Source: Methanogenium organophilum (GTDB lineage: Archaea > Halobacteriota > Methanomicrobia > Methanomicrobiales > Methanomicrobiaceae). From it: DNA of 64,000 nt. The notes under the pieces were generated by a model. It saw only the letters and a list, made by a program, of their open reading frames with translations, did no database searches and was not told where the DNA came from. The stretch lies in contig NZ_CP113361.1 in NCBI RefSeq assembly GCF_026684035.1, positions 1,054,001-1,118,000 on the forward strand, written 5' to 3'. The translations under genes and the position numbers were made by a program. Positions 19,301 to 28,283 of this stretch are shown one piece after another (the stretch's first letter is position 1; every line of letters begins with the position of its first letter).

Positions 19301-20330
19301 GATCCCTGAACAATTATTTTGATTTTAAAACAAGTTAATATAATTAACCGTATTAATTGCATAAATGCATTAAATCCGTGAATTTGGTTATTATTATTTC
19401 TCACCACATGCCTACCAAACAAATAATGATTAATGTTTTGGAACCATATTTCCATACATACATTATTTATATATTTTGAATTAAAATATGAGACATGCCA
19501 AGTACAATCACAGATATTAAAATTCAAAATACATAATAAAAATATATTCATGCACAATAATGCCAGTATTTTGAGACAATTCGGATGCGAATTCATGCAA
19601 AAATATTTAATGCTATACAATAGCGCATACTACAACAAATACATTCTAGAATATAAATATCATCCATTTTCCACAAAACAGATATAATATAGTTCATCAG
19701 GTAGCAGAAACATTCATCTAAAAATTGAGAATATTTCCTCGCCATAAAGAGCAGATTCAAGAAAACAAGATAAAAAAATTATCATATAACATTCAGATTT
19801 AAAAAATAAGTAATTTGATGGAATGAATTACAATAAAATGCTACAAATAACGCAAAATGAGAACAAATGACGTCCATATATGCACCTTCAGGCACCAAAA
19901 CCCAGCCCAAATGGCAATTATTCGGCCGTGTAGAAATACTCTAAGAAAATAGCAACCGAAAGAACGATAATACGGGAACCCCAATTTCATTTGACCACAA
20001 ATTAACAAGGGATTTCTCAAAGCAATGTCTGAGAACAGGTTCATCAATCTTGTGAAAACCCTCTCATCGTCATCAAAAATTCTCATTTTCCTCTCCATTC
20101 GTCCAAATTTATGAAGAGTAATTATACCAGGCATCAGCTTATGACCATGAAAATTTTTAGGAAGAAATAGCAATGAATTATCGTGATTTTACTGATCGAT
20201 ACAGATATAAACCCCAATAAGGAATGTCCTTGAATTGAAAAGCATCCCGCATTTTACTACTCTTCAAAAATTTATAACGCGCATACCCTCCCTATCTCTT
20301 AAAATCATTCTGAAATGTGCGATTTGACTA
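19301..20330. other. AT-rich gap with no supported gene
   Basis: Roughly 1 kb of clearly AT-rich DNA upstream of parA, unlike the GC-richer flanks. A minus-strand 110-codon frame at 19841-20173 has aromatic, cysteine-containing content with no recognisable motif, and I do not call it. The DNA may be decayed mobile material together with the IS relic that follows. Confidence 0.5.
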
Positions 20331-20860
20331 TTGCATGAAAACGGAGGGAAGATCAAAATTAAATTGATTTATCCAACGGGGTTTACCAGCTCCTATGCAA
20401 TCCACCACTATTCGAAAATGAACAATAAGACTCGAAGAAGTTTCATCAAGGCTTCAATTGCTGCGGATTCAGATAAAATGATATCATGGGTTAGTAGTTT
20501 TCAAAGCTGCCGGTGCGTGACTCTCAGCATGCAAAATCTCTGATTAATCAGGCCCAGAGGATAACCTCATCAGAGTGCTTTACGATGGACAAAGGGTATG
20601 ATTCTGAAGAGATACACAGATTCATTAGGGAGATTATTGGAACTGAATCAGCAATTCCGATTCGTGAATAGAATGGAAATGTTCACTCTGGAAAATATCG
20701 GATGGAGATGTTTGAGAATTATGATCAGGAAAACTATAGTCAGAGGAACATGGTTGAAACGGTATTTTCGATTCTAAAGAGGAAGATATTGAAATACCGT
20801 TCGAACGGGAAAATATTACAACCAGATTAAAGAAATCAAGATTAGAATGAAACCCCACCA
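20331..20860 (+). pseudogene. Decayed IS5-type transposase
   Basis: Fragments of a DDE transposase appear in order but in different frames. First TSSYAIHHYSK and TRRSFIKASIAADSDK from about 20385. After a frame change near 20490 come RDSQHAKSLINQAQR and FTMDKGYDSEEIHRFIREI, then a stop codon near 20668. The C-terminal signature NMVETVFSILKRK follows at about 20750, and NQIKEIKIRM is one more frame change on. At least two frameshifts and an in-frame stop make it non-functional. The family assignment (IS5-like) rests on the D-K-G-Y-D and Q-R-N-M-V-E-T phrases. Bases 20861-21164 after it hold nothing I can support, and terminal repeats were not identified. Confidence 0.78.
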
Positions 20861-21164
20861 TATGACTCATAAAATGGGGAGTAAGGGCTTTAAAGAGCCA
20901 ATCATTCCACATCTCAGAACGCCACATTTTACATTTATATTCCCACCAGCCCGATTCAGTCGGTCCATCAACAGATAGCATGCAGGGTAGACCCGCATTT
21001 CTGAACACGGCAGGTGGATTCTTGTTTCCATCCATACCTTACCCACGAAAAAAAGCGTCGTACCTGCGAGGCAGAAATACCAGAGCCTGCAACACATGAT
21101 ATCATCAGATCATCTCCGCATGAAACCGTAGATGCACGATCACATGAAGCACAGAAAAGAAGAA

Positions 21165-21569
21165 TTAGATCAGTTTTTCCCCGGCGCCCGGGCCCGGGGC
21201 GCACTGGAAGACTTCCCGGATCTTTACGATTAAAAGTCCCTTTGCCGGTGCCTTCGCCATCTTTGCACGGACGGTCTGCTGCATCTTCTCAAAATCCGCA
21301 CCAAATGTCTTCAGTTTGACGTCACCTTTTATCTGGAAACATCCTTTCGTCTCCGGGCCCCAGATATAGATAGAAACTTTCGGGTTTTCACTGATATTCG
21401 CGAGGGTCTTTTTCATAAAGTTGTCTGCGATCCATATTGTCTCGTCATCAACGAGCTCCACAAATCCAATGGGTACAACGTTCGGCCAGCCATCCTTTGC
21501 GGCAGTAGCAACCGGGAATGCCTTCATCGTCGCGAAGGCCTTTTTCATTTCTTCTGTAAGTGCTGCCAT
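21165..21569 (-). CDS. Pyridoxamine 5'-phosphate oxidase-like FMN-binding protein, copy 1
   Basis: 134-residue split-barrel protein: FPVATAAKDGWPNVVPIGFV, then IWIADNFMKKTLANI and VSIYIWGPETKGCFQIKG. Members bind FMN or F420 and reduce diverse substrates; size and sequence do not indicate true PdxH activity. Nearly the same protein is encoded at 25407-25811. A TATA-like acatataaacg at 21602-21612 lies 33-43 bases before the ATG on the reading strand. Divergent from the flavodoxin gene. Confidence 0.88.
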   Translation of the reverse strand: MAALTEEMKKAFATMKAFPVATAAKDGWPNVVPIGFVELVDDETIWIADNFMKKTLANISENPKVSIYIWGPETKGCFQIKGDVKLKTFGADFEKMQQTVRAKMAKAPAKGLLIVKIREVFQCAPGPGAGEKLI

Positions 21570-21724
21570 AGCTTTTCACCACTCCCCCCTCATACGTACA
21601 TACATATAAACGAAATGGTCATCCTGAGTCCCCGGTTCTCTGCGACTGCAACATGGTTCGGAGGAAAGCCCCCCGGCAATTCATTATATACCCCGGCGTG
21701 CTGATGAAGGGGTGAGGAACACCC

Positions 21725-22267
21725 ATGACACCGGATACCGATACGGCACCCGCCGAAACACCACCGGCGGTCGCCATCATCTACCACTCCGAAACCGGCC
21801 ATACACGGGCCATTGCCCGGAATGCCGCAGAAAAGACCGGAGCAACCCTGATAGAGGTACGGCCGGAGCGACATTACTGCAGAATGGGAAAATATCTCCG
21901 GGGAGGCATCAGGGCCGTAACCGGCCGGAAGGATGCTATCTATCCTGCCGAGATCAACATATCCCCCTTTGACATCATCATCATAGGCACCCCGGTCTGG
22001 TCACAACATCCGACACCCGTTATAACCGGGGCGGTTGCAGCATTGCGGGGGGTAAAGGAGGGTACCCGTGCAATTGTCTTCACCACCTGTATGGCCCATG
22101 CCGGGAGAGCCACCGCTCCGCTCAAAGAAGCACTACGGCAGGTGGGCATCCCGGTACAGCAGTCGTACACATTCCCCAACCGATACCCGGCAGGCGCGTG
22201 TGGCACAGTTCTTGCAAAGGGAGTGGAAACCCTGCGTACGGCAAAAACAGGAGAGAAACCTAACTGA
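21725..22267 (+). CDS. Flavodoxin family protein
   Basis: 180 residues. The P-loop for FMN phosphate is YHSETGHTRAIA, followed by a TPVWSQHPTPVI stretch that would cover the isoalloxazine ring, as in flavodoxins and WrbA-like proteins. A ggtgagg ribosome site precedes the ATG. It ends 3 bases before the short ribonucleotide reductase gene, so the two form an operon. I infer that this flavodoxin may supply electrons to that enzyme. Confidence 0.87.
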   Translation: MTPDTDTAPAETPPAVAIIYHSETGHTRAIARNAAEKTGATLIEVRPERHYCRMGKYLRGGIRAVTGRKDAIYPAEINISPFDIIIIGTPVWSQHPTPVITGAVAALRGVKEGTRAIVFTTCMAHAGRATAPLKEALRQVGIPVQQSYTFPNRYPAGACGTVLAKGVETLRTAKTGEKPN

Positions 22268-22270
22268 AAC

Positions 22271-23989
22271 ATGACCGGAAGCCTCACCACACACATCCTT
22301 GCAGCACGCTATCTTCGTGACGATGAGAACTCCTTTACGGACGTCTGTAGAAGGGTCGCAGACGCCATCGGAGAGACACAGCGTGAAAAAGAGACATTTT
22401 TTTCGGAGATGCACAGCCTCCGTTTTCTTCCGAACTCTCCCACCCTGATGAACGCGGGAACGGAGAACGGGCAGCTTGCCGCCTGTTTCACGCTTCCTAT
22501 CGGCGACTCTCTCCCAACAATATTTGATGCCCTCAAATGGGGAGCACTTATCCACCAGAGCGGGGGGGGCACCGGATATAACTTCTCAAAAATTCGCCCG
22601 AAGGCGTCCCCTGTCCGCGAGTTAGACGGCATGGCATCAGGGCCGGTCTCGTTCATGCAGATCTTTAACCAGGCGACCGAGATCATCCGGCAGGGAGGGA
22701 GGCGGCGGGGGGCAAACATGGGCATCCTCAATGCAGACCATCCCGACATCCTCACTTTCATCCACGCCAAGGAAAGAGAAGGGGATCTCGCAAACTTCAA
22801 CATCTCGGTGATGGTGACAGACGCATTCATGGCATGTATCCGTGACGGAAAACAGGATTCAGTCTGGACAACTCACCCTGCCACGGGGGATGAGGTAACG
22901 GTGGGCGACATCTGGGACGCGATCACAGGCGGCATCTGGAAAAACGGGGAACCCGGCGTCCTTTTTTATAATGAAATAAACCACCACAATCCCACGCCTC
23001 TCCTCGGGGAGATCGATGCCGTAAACCCCTGTGGGGAACAGCCGCTTCTCCCGTTTGAGAGTTGTGTCCTCGGTTCGGTGAACCTCACCCGGTTTGTCAA
23101 AGAGGACCATATCGATGAGGTCGGACTCAAACAAACGACCGGAATTGCGGTGCGGATGCTGGATCGGATCATCGACAAAAACACCTATCCGCTTTCCCGG
23201 ATTGAAACGGCAACGAAACGGACCCGAAAGGTTGGGCTTGGAGTAATGGGCGTCCACGACACCCTCCTTATGCTGGGGATACCATATGATTCAGCCAAAG
23301 GGCGTGTACTCTGCGGGCATGTTATGGAGTGCATCACCACAGCGGCGGTAGAGACTTCACATGTTATTGCCGTTGAATCCGACTCATTTCCGGCATGGGA
23401 CAATAGCAGATGGAATAAATGCCCAATGCGCAACGCCGCCCTCACCTGCATCGCCCCGACAGGCAGCATCTCTCTTCTCGCAGATTGTTCGCCGGGCATC
23501 GAACCAGTGTATTCCTATGCATATACCCGCAGGCATACCGCAGGATCTTCCTTTGCGATGCTGCACCCGCTCTTTGCGCAGGACCTCGCCACCGCCGCAC
23601 GGGACCGGTTCTCCTCACAACCGGAAGTAGATCAGGAGATCAATGCCGTCATCTCCCATCTCCGCCGCACGGGAACAGTGCAGGATATCAACTGGCTCCC
23701 GGCTTCCTTCCGAAGGCTCTACAAAACCGCGACCGACATCAGCTGGAAAGACCACATCAGGATGCAGGCAGTATTCCAGCCGCGTGTACACGCTGCCATC
23801 TCCAAGACCATCAACATGCCTCATTCAGCAACAGACGACGATATTGCGGCAGCCATTCTCTTTGCCTGGGGGAGCAATCTGAAAGGCATCACCTGTTACC
23901 GGACCGGAAGCAGGAGAGAAGTGGTTTATGCCATCGGAGAAGAGACAGAACCGTGGCCGTGCATCTGCTCACGCCCGCCGGAGGGCTGA
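22271..23989 (+). CDS. Class II ribonucleotide reductase paralogue lacking the C-terminal domains
   Basis: 572 residues, colinear with the enzyme at 9904-12072 through its whole catalytic barrel. It has LRFLPNSPTLMNAG, the redox cysteine in AACFTL and SGGGTGYNFS. The N252-P-C254-G-E256 site has identical numbering, and CIAPTGSISLLADCS follows. It stops just after the RTGSRREVVYAI segment, so the TSCPD domain and the cysteine-rich tail (about 150 residues) are missing. The last residues contain a Cys-Ile-Cys pair (PWPCICSRPPEG) that could replace the redox tail. No frameshift remnant of the missing part is visible downstream. It forms an operon with the flavodoxin gene. It may be active with another reductant or have a modified role. 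Confidence 0.9.
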   Translation: MTGSLTTHILAARYLRDDENSFTDVCRRVADAIGETQREKETFFSEMHSLRFLPNSPTLMNAGTENGQLAACFTLPIGDSLPTIFDALKWGALIHQSGGGTGYNFSKIRPKASPVRELDGMASGPVSFMQIFNQATEIIRQGGRRRGANMGILNADHPDILTFIHAKEREGDLANFNISVMVTDAFMACIRDGKQDSVWTTHPATGDEVTVGDIWDAITGGIWKNGEPGVLFYNEINHHNPTPLLGEIDAVNPCGEQPLLPFESCVLGSVNLTRFVKEDHIDEVGLKQTTGIAVRMLDRIIDKNTYPLSRIETATKRTRKVGLGVMGVHDTLLMLGIPYDSAKGRVLCGHVMECITTAAVETSHVIAVESDSFPAWDNSRWNKCPMRNAALTCIAPTGSISLLADCSPGIEPVYSYAYTRRHTAGSSFAMLHPLFAQDLATAARDRFSSQPEVDQEINAVISHLRRTGTVQDINWLPASFRRLYKTATDISWKDHIRMQAVFQPRVHAAISKTINMPHSATDDDIAAAILFAWGSNLKGITCYRTGSRREVVYAIGEETEPWPCICSRPPEG

Positions 23990-24006
23990 AGAGGGAAAAA
24001 CGGAGA

Positions 24007-24357
24007 TCAGGGGGTCCCGGAGACCATCTTCATCGTCTGGTCTCCAGACGAAATTTCTGTTAGTTCCAGCGGGGTGCCCCACTGCTGGATGGTCATGACA
24101 TCGGTCTTCGCAACGCCGGTGAAGGTGATGGAGAGGTTATCCTGTGCAAACTCATCGGGCAGGTTGAGAGGGAGATAGGGGGTGCCGTCATCGGTGACGA
24201 TGCCATAGAACCCGCCTTCGAGGTTCTGGTACACAATCGTTCCGTTGCCGCTCACGGCGTTTGGATCGGTCGGTTCGTCTCCTATGCAGCCGCATGCAAG
24301 AACCGCTGCCCCCAGACAGCAGCAGAGAAGTCCAATGAATAATCCATACCGTTTCAT
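24007..24357 (-). CDS. Small predicted lipoprotein
   Basis: 116 residues. The N-terminus has a Lys-Arg start, a hydrophobic stretch FIGLLCCCLGAAVL and a lipobox-like ACGC, after which a short Asp/Pro/Asn linker leads to a small mostly beta domain. I recognise no family; an OB-fold or barrel is possible from the strand pattern. It lies 68 bases after the prenyltransferase gene on the same strand, so possibly in its operon. Likely exported and membrane-anchored. Confidence 0.7.
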   Translation of the reverse strand: MKRYGLFIGLLCCCLGAAVLACGCIGDEPTDPNAVSGNGTIVYQNLEGGFYGIVTDDGTPYLPLNLPDEFAQDNLSITFTGVAKTDVMTIQQWGTPLELTEISSGDQTMKMVSGTP

Positions 24358-24425
24358 ATCAGTTCACAGCAGAATGATGGACGGATAACCGGATGAACCT
24401 TCCGTTGACACGGAAGGGAGACCGC

Positions 24426-25325
24426 TCAGACAAAGAACGCGAGAACAATGCCCCCTGCATAGACCGCCATCGCGGCATGAAAGAGCGGCAGTGCCCGCAA
24501 CCCTGCCTCCGGCGTCCCGCTGCTTTGTAATAGTATGCCGTTCGCCGCGATTACCAGCAGAAATCCAACAAATAGCGCCGCCTGAGCCACCGGATCCAGG
24601 ACACGGGCAAAGAGAAACGCCATGATGCCGTGCAGGACGGTGCATGCCACAATCCAGATGATCGTTCCCCGCACACCATAAAGCACAGGAACGGTCTTCA
24701 TGCCCCGGGCGATGTCATTTCTCAGGTCGGTGATGTCGTTTGCCGCGAGGTGTGCAAGGGCGTACGGGTAGAAGAAGAGGAAGTAGAGAAGCGCCGTCCC
24801 ATCCGGCATCCCAACCGCGAGATACCCCGCGACGGGGAAGAGGGCGAAGTCGGTCCTGCCCACAAGCTGGGCGACGGGAAATGTCTGCGAGCGCTTCTTC
24901 ACCTGATAGAACACCTCGACGGCATAGCTGTAGCCCATAATGAGGGCAACAAAGAGAGAATGCGGATAGGGAAGCGTAAGAGTCAGGACGAAGGCGGCAA
25001 CCGCAAGAAGGAGAACAACATTTCTGGCATGCCGGGCCGGGATGAGCCCTTCCGCGATGGGGCGGGTCCCGAACGGACGCCAGTATCCGGTCATCCGGCT
25101 CTCGACATCTCTCCGGTCATAGATGCGGTCCACGTAGTCGTTGAGGACCATTCCCGCCTCGAAGCCGAAGAGACCGATCAGTGCGATGGTGAAAAGATAC
25201 GACCACGAAAACCCGTCATAGGCCGCGAAGGCCAGAACCGCACCTGAACAGAAGAGGAGCGGCCATGCAAAGGCAAAGTGGAGCCGGAGGAGATCGCTGT
25301 ATGCCCGTAGGGTCCGACGATGCAT
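24426..25325 (-). CDS. UbiA-family membrane prenyltransferase
   Basis: 299 residues with about eight or nine membrane segments. The first aspartate-rich motif is N-D-Y-V-D-R-I-Y-D and the second is N-D-I-T-D-L-R-N-D, both typical of UbiA enzymes that bind Mg2+ and a prenyl diphosphate. In archaea such enzymes make ether lipids (digeranylgeranylglyceryl phosphate synthase) or prenylate quinone- or haem-like acceptors. The acceptor cannot be read from the sequence. The ATG at 25325 begins MHRRTLRAYSDLLRLH, a typical family opening. Same strand as the lipoprotein that follows. Confidence 0.88.
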   Translation of the reverse strand: MHRRTLRAYSDLLRLHFAFAWPLLFCSGAVLAFAAYDGFSWSYLFTIALIGLFGFEAGMVLNDYVDRIYDRRDVESRMTGYWRPFGTRPIAEGLIPARHARNVVLLLAVAAFVLTLTLPYPHSLFVALIMGYSYAVEVFYQVKKRSQTFPVAQLVGRTDFALFPVAGYLAVGMPDGTALLYFLFFYPYALAHLAANDITDLRNDIARGMKTVPVLYGVRGTIIWIVACTVLHGIMAFLFARVLDPVAQAALFVGFLLVIAANGILLQSSGTPEAGLRALPLFHAAMAVYAGGIVLAFFV

Positions 25326-25406
25326 CAGAAATCCTCACGCAATAATTATAGATATCTCTTCCTGCGGATAGCAGCCTGTGCGGTGCAGTCAGTCACCCAA
25401 AAAAAG

Positions 25407-25811
25407 TCAGAGGAGTCTGTCCCCTGCATCCGGGCCGGGACTGCAGGTGTAGACCTCGTGGATCTTCATGACCATGAGACCCTTTGCGGGCGCCTGTGCC
25501 ATCTTTGCACGAACGGTCTCCTGCATCTTGGCAAACTCCGGACCTTCGGTCTTCAGCTCCACCTCTCCTTTGATCTGGAAGCAGCCCTTCGTCTCCGGGC
25601 CCCAGACATAGACGGACATCTTCGGGTTTTCCCGGATATTGGCAAGCGTCTTTTTCATGAAATTGTCTGCGATCCATATCGTCTCGTCATCGACCAGTTC
25701 GACAAATCCAATCGGGACCACATTCGGCCACCCATCTGCTGATGCGGTGGCAACCGGAAATGCCTTCATCGTTGCAAGGGCGGTTTTCATCTCTTCTGTG
25801 AGTGCTACCAT
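25407..25811 (-). CDS. Pyridoxamine 5'-phosphate oxidase-like FMN-binding protein, copy 2
   Basis: 134 residues from the ATG at 25811 (MVALTEEM); the frame extends to 25877 without family content. It is very similar throughout to the protein at 21165-21569 (WPNVVPIGFVELVDDETIWI is identical), with differences mostly near the C-terminus, where this copy has VYTCSPGPDAGDRLL. It is divergent from the cysteine-rich regulator at 25932 with 120 bases between, an arrangement suggesting control by that regulator. Confidence 0.88.
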   Translation of the reverse strand: MVALTEEMKTALATMKAFPVATASADGWPNVVPIGFVELVDDETIWIADNFMKKTLANIRENPKMSVYVWGPETKGCFQIKGEVELKTEGPEFAKMQETVRAKMAQAPAKGLMVMKIHEVYTCSPGPDAGDRLL

Positions 25812-25931
25812 TGCTGTTTCACCATATACTCTGTCGGCGCATACAAATATATACAAAACCGTCAGAAAAATACACAAGAGCAGGAACCGGTACAGATTTC
25901 TGACCCGGCTATCCGAAGCAGATGGAGAAAC

Positions 25932-26672
25932 ATGAAACCGGAAACACTACCCGTTAACGAAATTCGCGAACTAAAATCAGAAATTTCTGCCCTCCGCTCC
26001 GACCTGAACCGCTACGCGGGGCAGGGGCCCGGCCTGCAGGGGACAGCCCTCCTTGCAGAACTTCGAAACAGCTGCGCCGATGCCATTGTGACCGGCTGCC
26101 GGGATATGGGGTGCGACGCCATCGGGAAAAAGGCAGGCGACTGCCCCCTCTGGGAGAAATGCCGCTCAACCTTTCAGATGCTCTTTGAAGGAGTCCTTGA
26201 GAGTATCCGCTCGGGACATCTCACCCCCGGGGAAATTACAGCTATTCGCACCAGAATGGCCGAAATGAAGGATCATGCGCCGTTCGACCGGTGCGCATCC
26301 TGCTTTGCCGAGTCGGAGCACCAGCTGAACCAGCAATTCAGGATGCTTGAGGCGATCGGGGCCTGTCATGAGGAGATGGATACCGCCGTTGCCGTACGAT
26401 CTCTTCCGGAGGAGGCCGCCACGCTCTTCAGCGATGCCCTGGGAAGTGCCGTCAGACTCCAGGTGCTCAAGGCCTGCTATGATGATGCAAAGACCTTCAC
26501 AGAACTTTCAAACCTGACCGGCCTGCGGGGCGGCAACCTCCTCTTCCACCTTGAAAAGCTGATAAAAAGTGATATCATCCGACAGAAAGGCGAACGTGGC
26601 GAATACCGGATCACCTTGCGCGGCTATGAACTGGCAGGGTCCATCGCAGAACTGTATCAGAAAATCCGGTAA
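25932..26672 (+). CDS. Winged-helix regulator with cysteine-rich N-terminal domain
   Basis: 246 residues. An N-terminal coiled coil (EIRELKSEISALRSDLNRY) is followed by a cysteine-bearing region with C-R-D-M-G-C, C-P-L-W-E-K-C and C-A-S-C (about residues 48-125). The C-terminal 75 residues form an ArsR-like winged helix (LGSAVRLQVLKACYDDAKTF, LLFHLEKLIKSDII, GEYRITLRGYEL). The cysteines could bind a metal or Fe-S cluster or sense redox state; none of this is proven. Divergent from the PNPOx copy 2 gene. The effector domain matches no family I recognise. Confidence 0.75.
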   Translation: MKPETLPVNEIRELKSEISALRSDLNRYAGQGPGLQGTALLAELRNSCADAIVTGCRDMGCDAIGKKAGDCPLWEKCRSTFQMLFEGVLESIRSGHLTPGEITAIRTRMAEMKDHAPFDRCASCFAESEHQLNQQFRMLEAIGACHEEMDTAVAVRSLPEEAATLFSDALGSAVRLQVLKACYDDAKTFTELSNLTGLRGGNLLFHLEKLIKSDIIRQKGERGEYRITLRGYELAGSIAELYQKIR

Positions 26673-26693
26673 AAAGGGGAAGTCGGGAACCCT

Positions 26694-27629
26694 CTACCGC
26701 GGCCGGTAAAAGATCCCGCGGGCCTCCCGCTCCTCGGTGATGTATCCATCCGCGAGGAGGGAGTCGATGTACTTGCGTACCTCATTTGGGTGCAGCCCGA
26801 GGATGCGGCTCAGATCGTCTATCGTGCAGGGGCGTCTCCTGATGGTTCCAAGGATAGAATCCCGGACATCCTGCGAGAACGAGGCGATATCTGAACGGGA
26901 AGGGAGCCCTTCCACGATCTCTGTCCCGGGAAAACCGAGTGCGCCTGCAATATGTTCCATCTCCTCTTTTGTGGGTGTCGTAATCCAGTCATAGAGGCCC
27001 GGCCGGTCCAGTGTATTGAGCTGCACGCGGTCAGGACGTATCTCTGCAATCGCATCGCGCAGGAAAAGCAGTTCCTCTTCGGAGTCATTCATACCGGGGA
27101 TGATGAAGATCTCAAGCCAGATTTCGCCTTTAAACTCCTTTCTGAAGGTGACAATACCTGAGAGGACATCTGCTGCGGTGATCGTGGAACAGGGCCGGTC
27201 GATCTTTTTGAATATACTCTCGGATACCGCATCCATCGATGGCACGACGACATGCATAAGAGCTGCCTCCGCACGCACCTCAGGGTCGGTGAGGAGACTC
27301 CCGTTTGTAAGAAGCGCCAAGCGGTACTCCGGGAAGTACTCCCGTATATGTTGGGCAATTTTCCCCATTCCGGAATGGAGCGTTGGCTCACCGGAGCCGG
27401 AAAACGTGATATAATCGAGATGCGGATGCGTTGAGAGATAGTCGTCAATTTCCCGGATTATCGCGTCTGTCGGATAAAATTCGGAACGAACGGTAGTCAT
27501 ATCCGTCGTCTTGCCGCACTCGCAGTAAATACAGTTGTAGCTGCATGTCTTGTGGGGCACAAGATCGATTCCAAGCGAGACTCCCAGACGCCGGGACGGC
27601 ACCGGGCCAAAGAGGTACTGGTAACCCAT
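26694..27629 (-). CDS. Radical SAM protein (COG0731-like) with C-terminal winged helix
   Basis: 311 residues from the ATG at 27629 (MGYQYLFGPVPSRRLG); the open frame reaches 27674. The cluster motif is C-S-Y-N-C-I-Y-C, followed by TFSGSGEPTLH and LLTNGSLL, typical radical SAM strands. The region EIWLEIFIIPGMNDSEEEL and the RPDRVQLNTLDRPG end match the family related to wyosine synthase TYW1, but this group has no settled reaction. The last 60 or so residues look like a winged helix (RRRPCTIDDLSRILG). Solitary on the minus strand. Confidence 0.85.
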   Translation of the reverse strand: MGYQYLFGPVPSRRLGVSLGIDLVPHKTCSYNCIYCECGKTTDMTTVRSEFYPTDAIIREIDDYLSTHPHLDYITFSGSGEPTLHSGMGKIAQHIREYFPEYRLALLTNGSLLTDPEVRAEAALMHVVVPSMDAVSESIFKKIDRPCSTITAADVLSGIVTFRKEFKGEIWLEIFIIPGMNDSEEELLFLRDAIAEIRPDRVQLNTLDRPGLYDWITTPTKEEMEHIAGALGFPGTEIVEGLPSRSDIASFSQDVRDSILGTIRRRPCTIDDLSRILGLHPNEVRKYIDSLLADGYITEEREARGIFYRPR

Positions 27630-27759
27630 AACTGAAGAATGAAATAGCAGGTGACACAGCATTAACCTGATCACTGTTACAACACACAGAACAGAGAAAA
27701 CACCTCAGAAGGTGGAACACTCAGACCCCCCACATGGCGCCGGAGTCCTGTGAAAATGA

Positions 27760-28209
27760 TTATTTCTTCAGTATCTGCTGCTCAATCTGTTGCTGAAGCT
27801 GGTGGCAGAAGGTAGGGTCTTTATCCATCGTCTCCAAAAAGAGGCGGATACGGCGCACTGTTTCTGGATTGAGCTCATGCTCCATAAAACAGGCATCCTG
27901 CTCGGCAACCTTATCCGATACACCTATCAACAGAAGAAACTTCTTCAGGGTATCGTGGCGGTACTTGATCACCTCGGCAATCCTGCGCCCCTCCGGGCGA
28001 AAGACCACCCCTTCATACCGCCGGTATTCAACAAGGCCCAGACTGTCCAGTTTGCGGAACATCTCGACCACACTGGAAGGGCTGAGCCCCAGCTGTTCGG
28101 CCACATCCTTCGTCCGGGCATAGCCTTTCTCAAGAGTCACATTAAGGATAGCTTCCAAGTAGTCCTCAGCCTTCCTGCTGAGGTGTTTTGCAATGTATCC
28201 TTCTTCCAT
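27760..28209 (-). CDS. DtxR/MntR-family metal-dependent regulator
   Basis: 149 residues. The N-terminal winged helix (SRKAEDYLEAILNVTLEKGYARTKDVAEQLGLSPSSVVEMFRKL, read in parts) and the metal-binding dimerisation helix with EQDACFMEHEL and H residues are typical. There is no SH3-like third domain, so it resembles MntR or short IdeR forms. It lies 75 bases downstream of the last feo-operon gene on the same strand and may be co-transcribed. It probably controls iron or manganese uptake, including the feo operon. Confidence 0.88.
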   Translation of the reverse strand: MEEGYIAKHLSRKAEDYLEAILNVTLEKGYARTKDVAEQLGLSPSSVVEMFRKLDSLGLVEYRRYEGVVFRPEGRRIAEVIKYRHDTLKKFLLLIGVSDKVAEQDACFMEHELNPETVRRIRLFLETMDKDPTFCHQLQQQIEQQILKK

Positions 28210-28283
28210 ACTCTTCCTATAATGATAATCATCTGCAAAAGATGATAAAATGGGTGATTCAAAAGGGGCCCGAACCCGTTGGT

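Noticed and set aside
18332-19620. Long N-terminal extension of ParA (to 19620)
   Set aside because: AT-rich codons, and the promoter lies inside it; the Walker A of ParA proteins is near the start.
19841-20173. 110-codon minus-strand frame in AT-rich DNA
   Set aside because: No motif or ribosome site; probably chance in decayed DNA.
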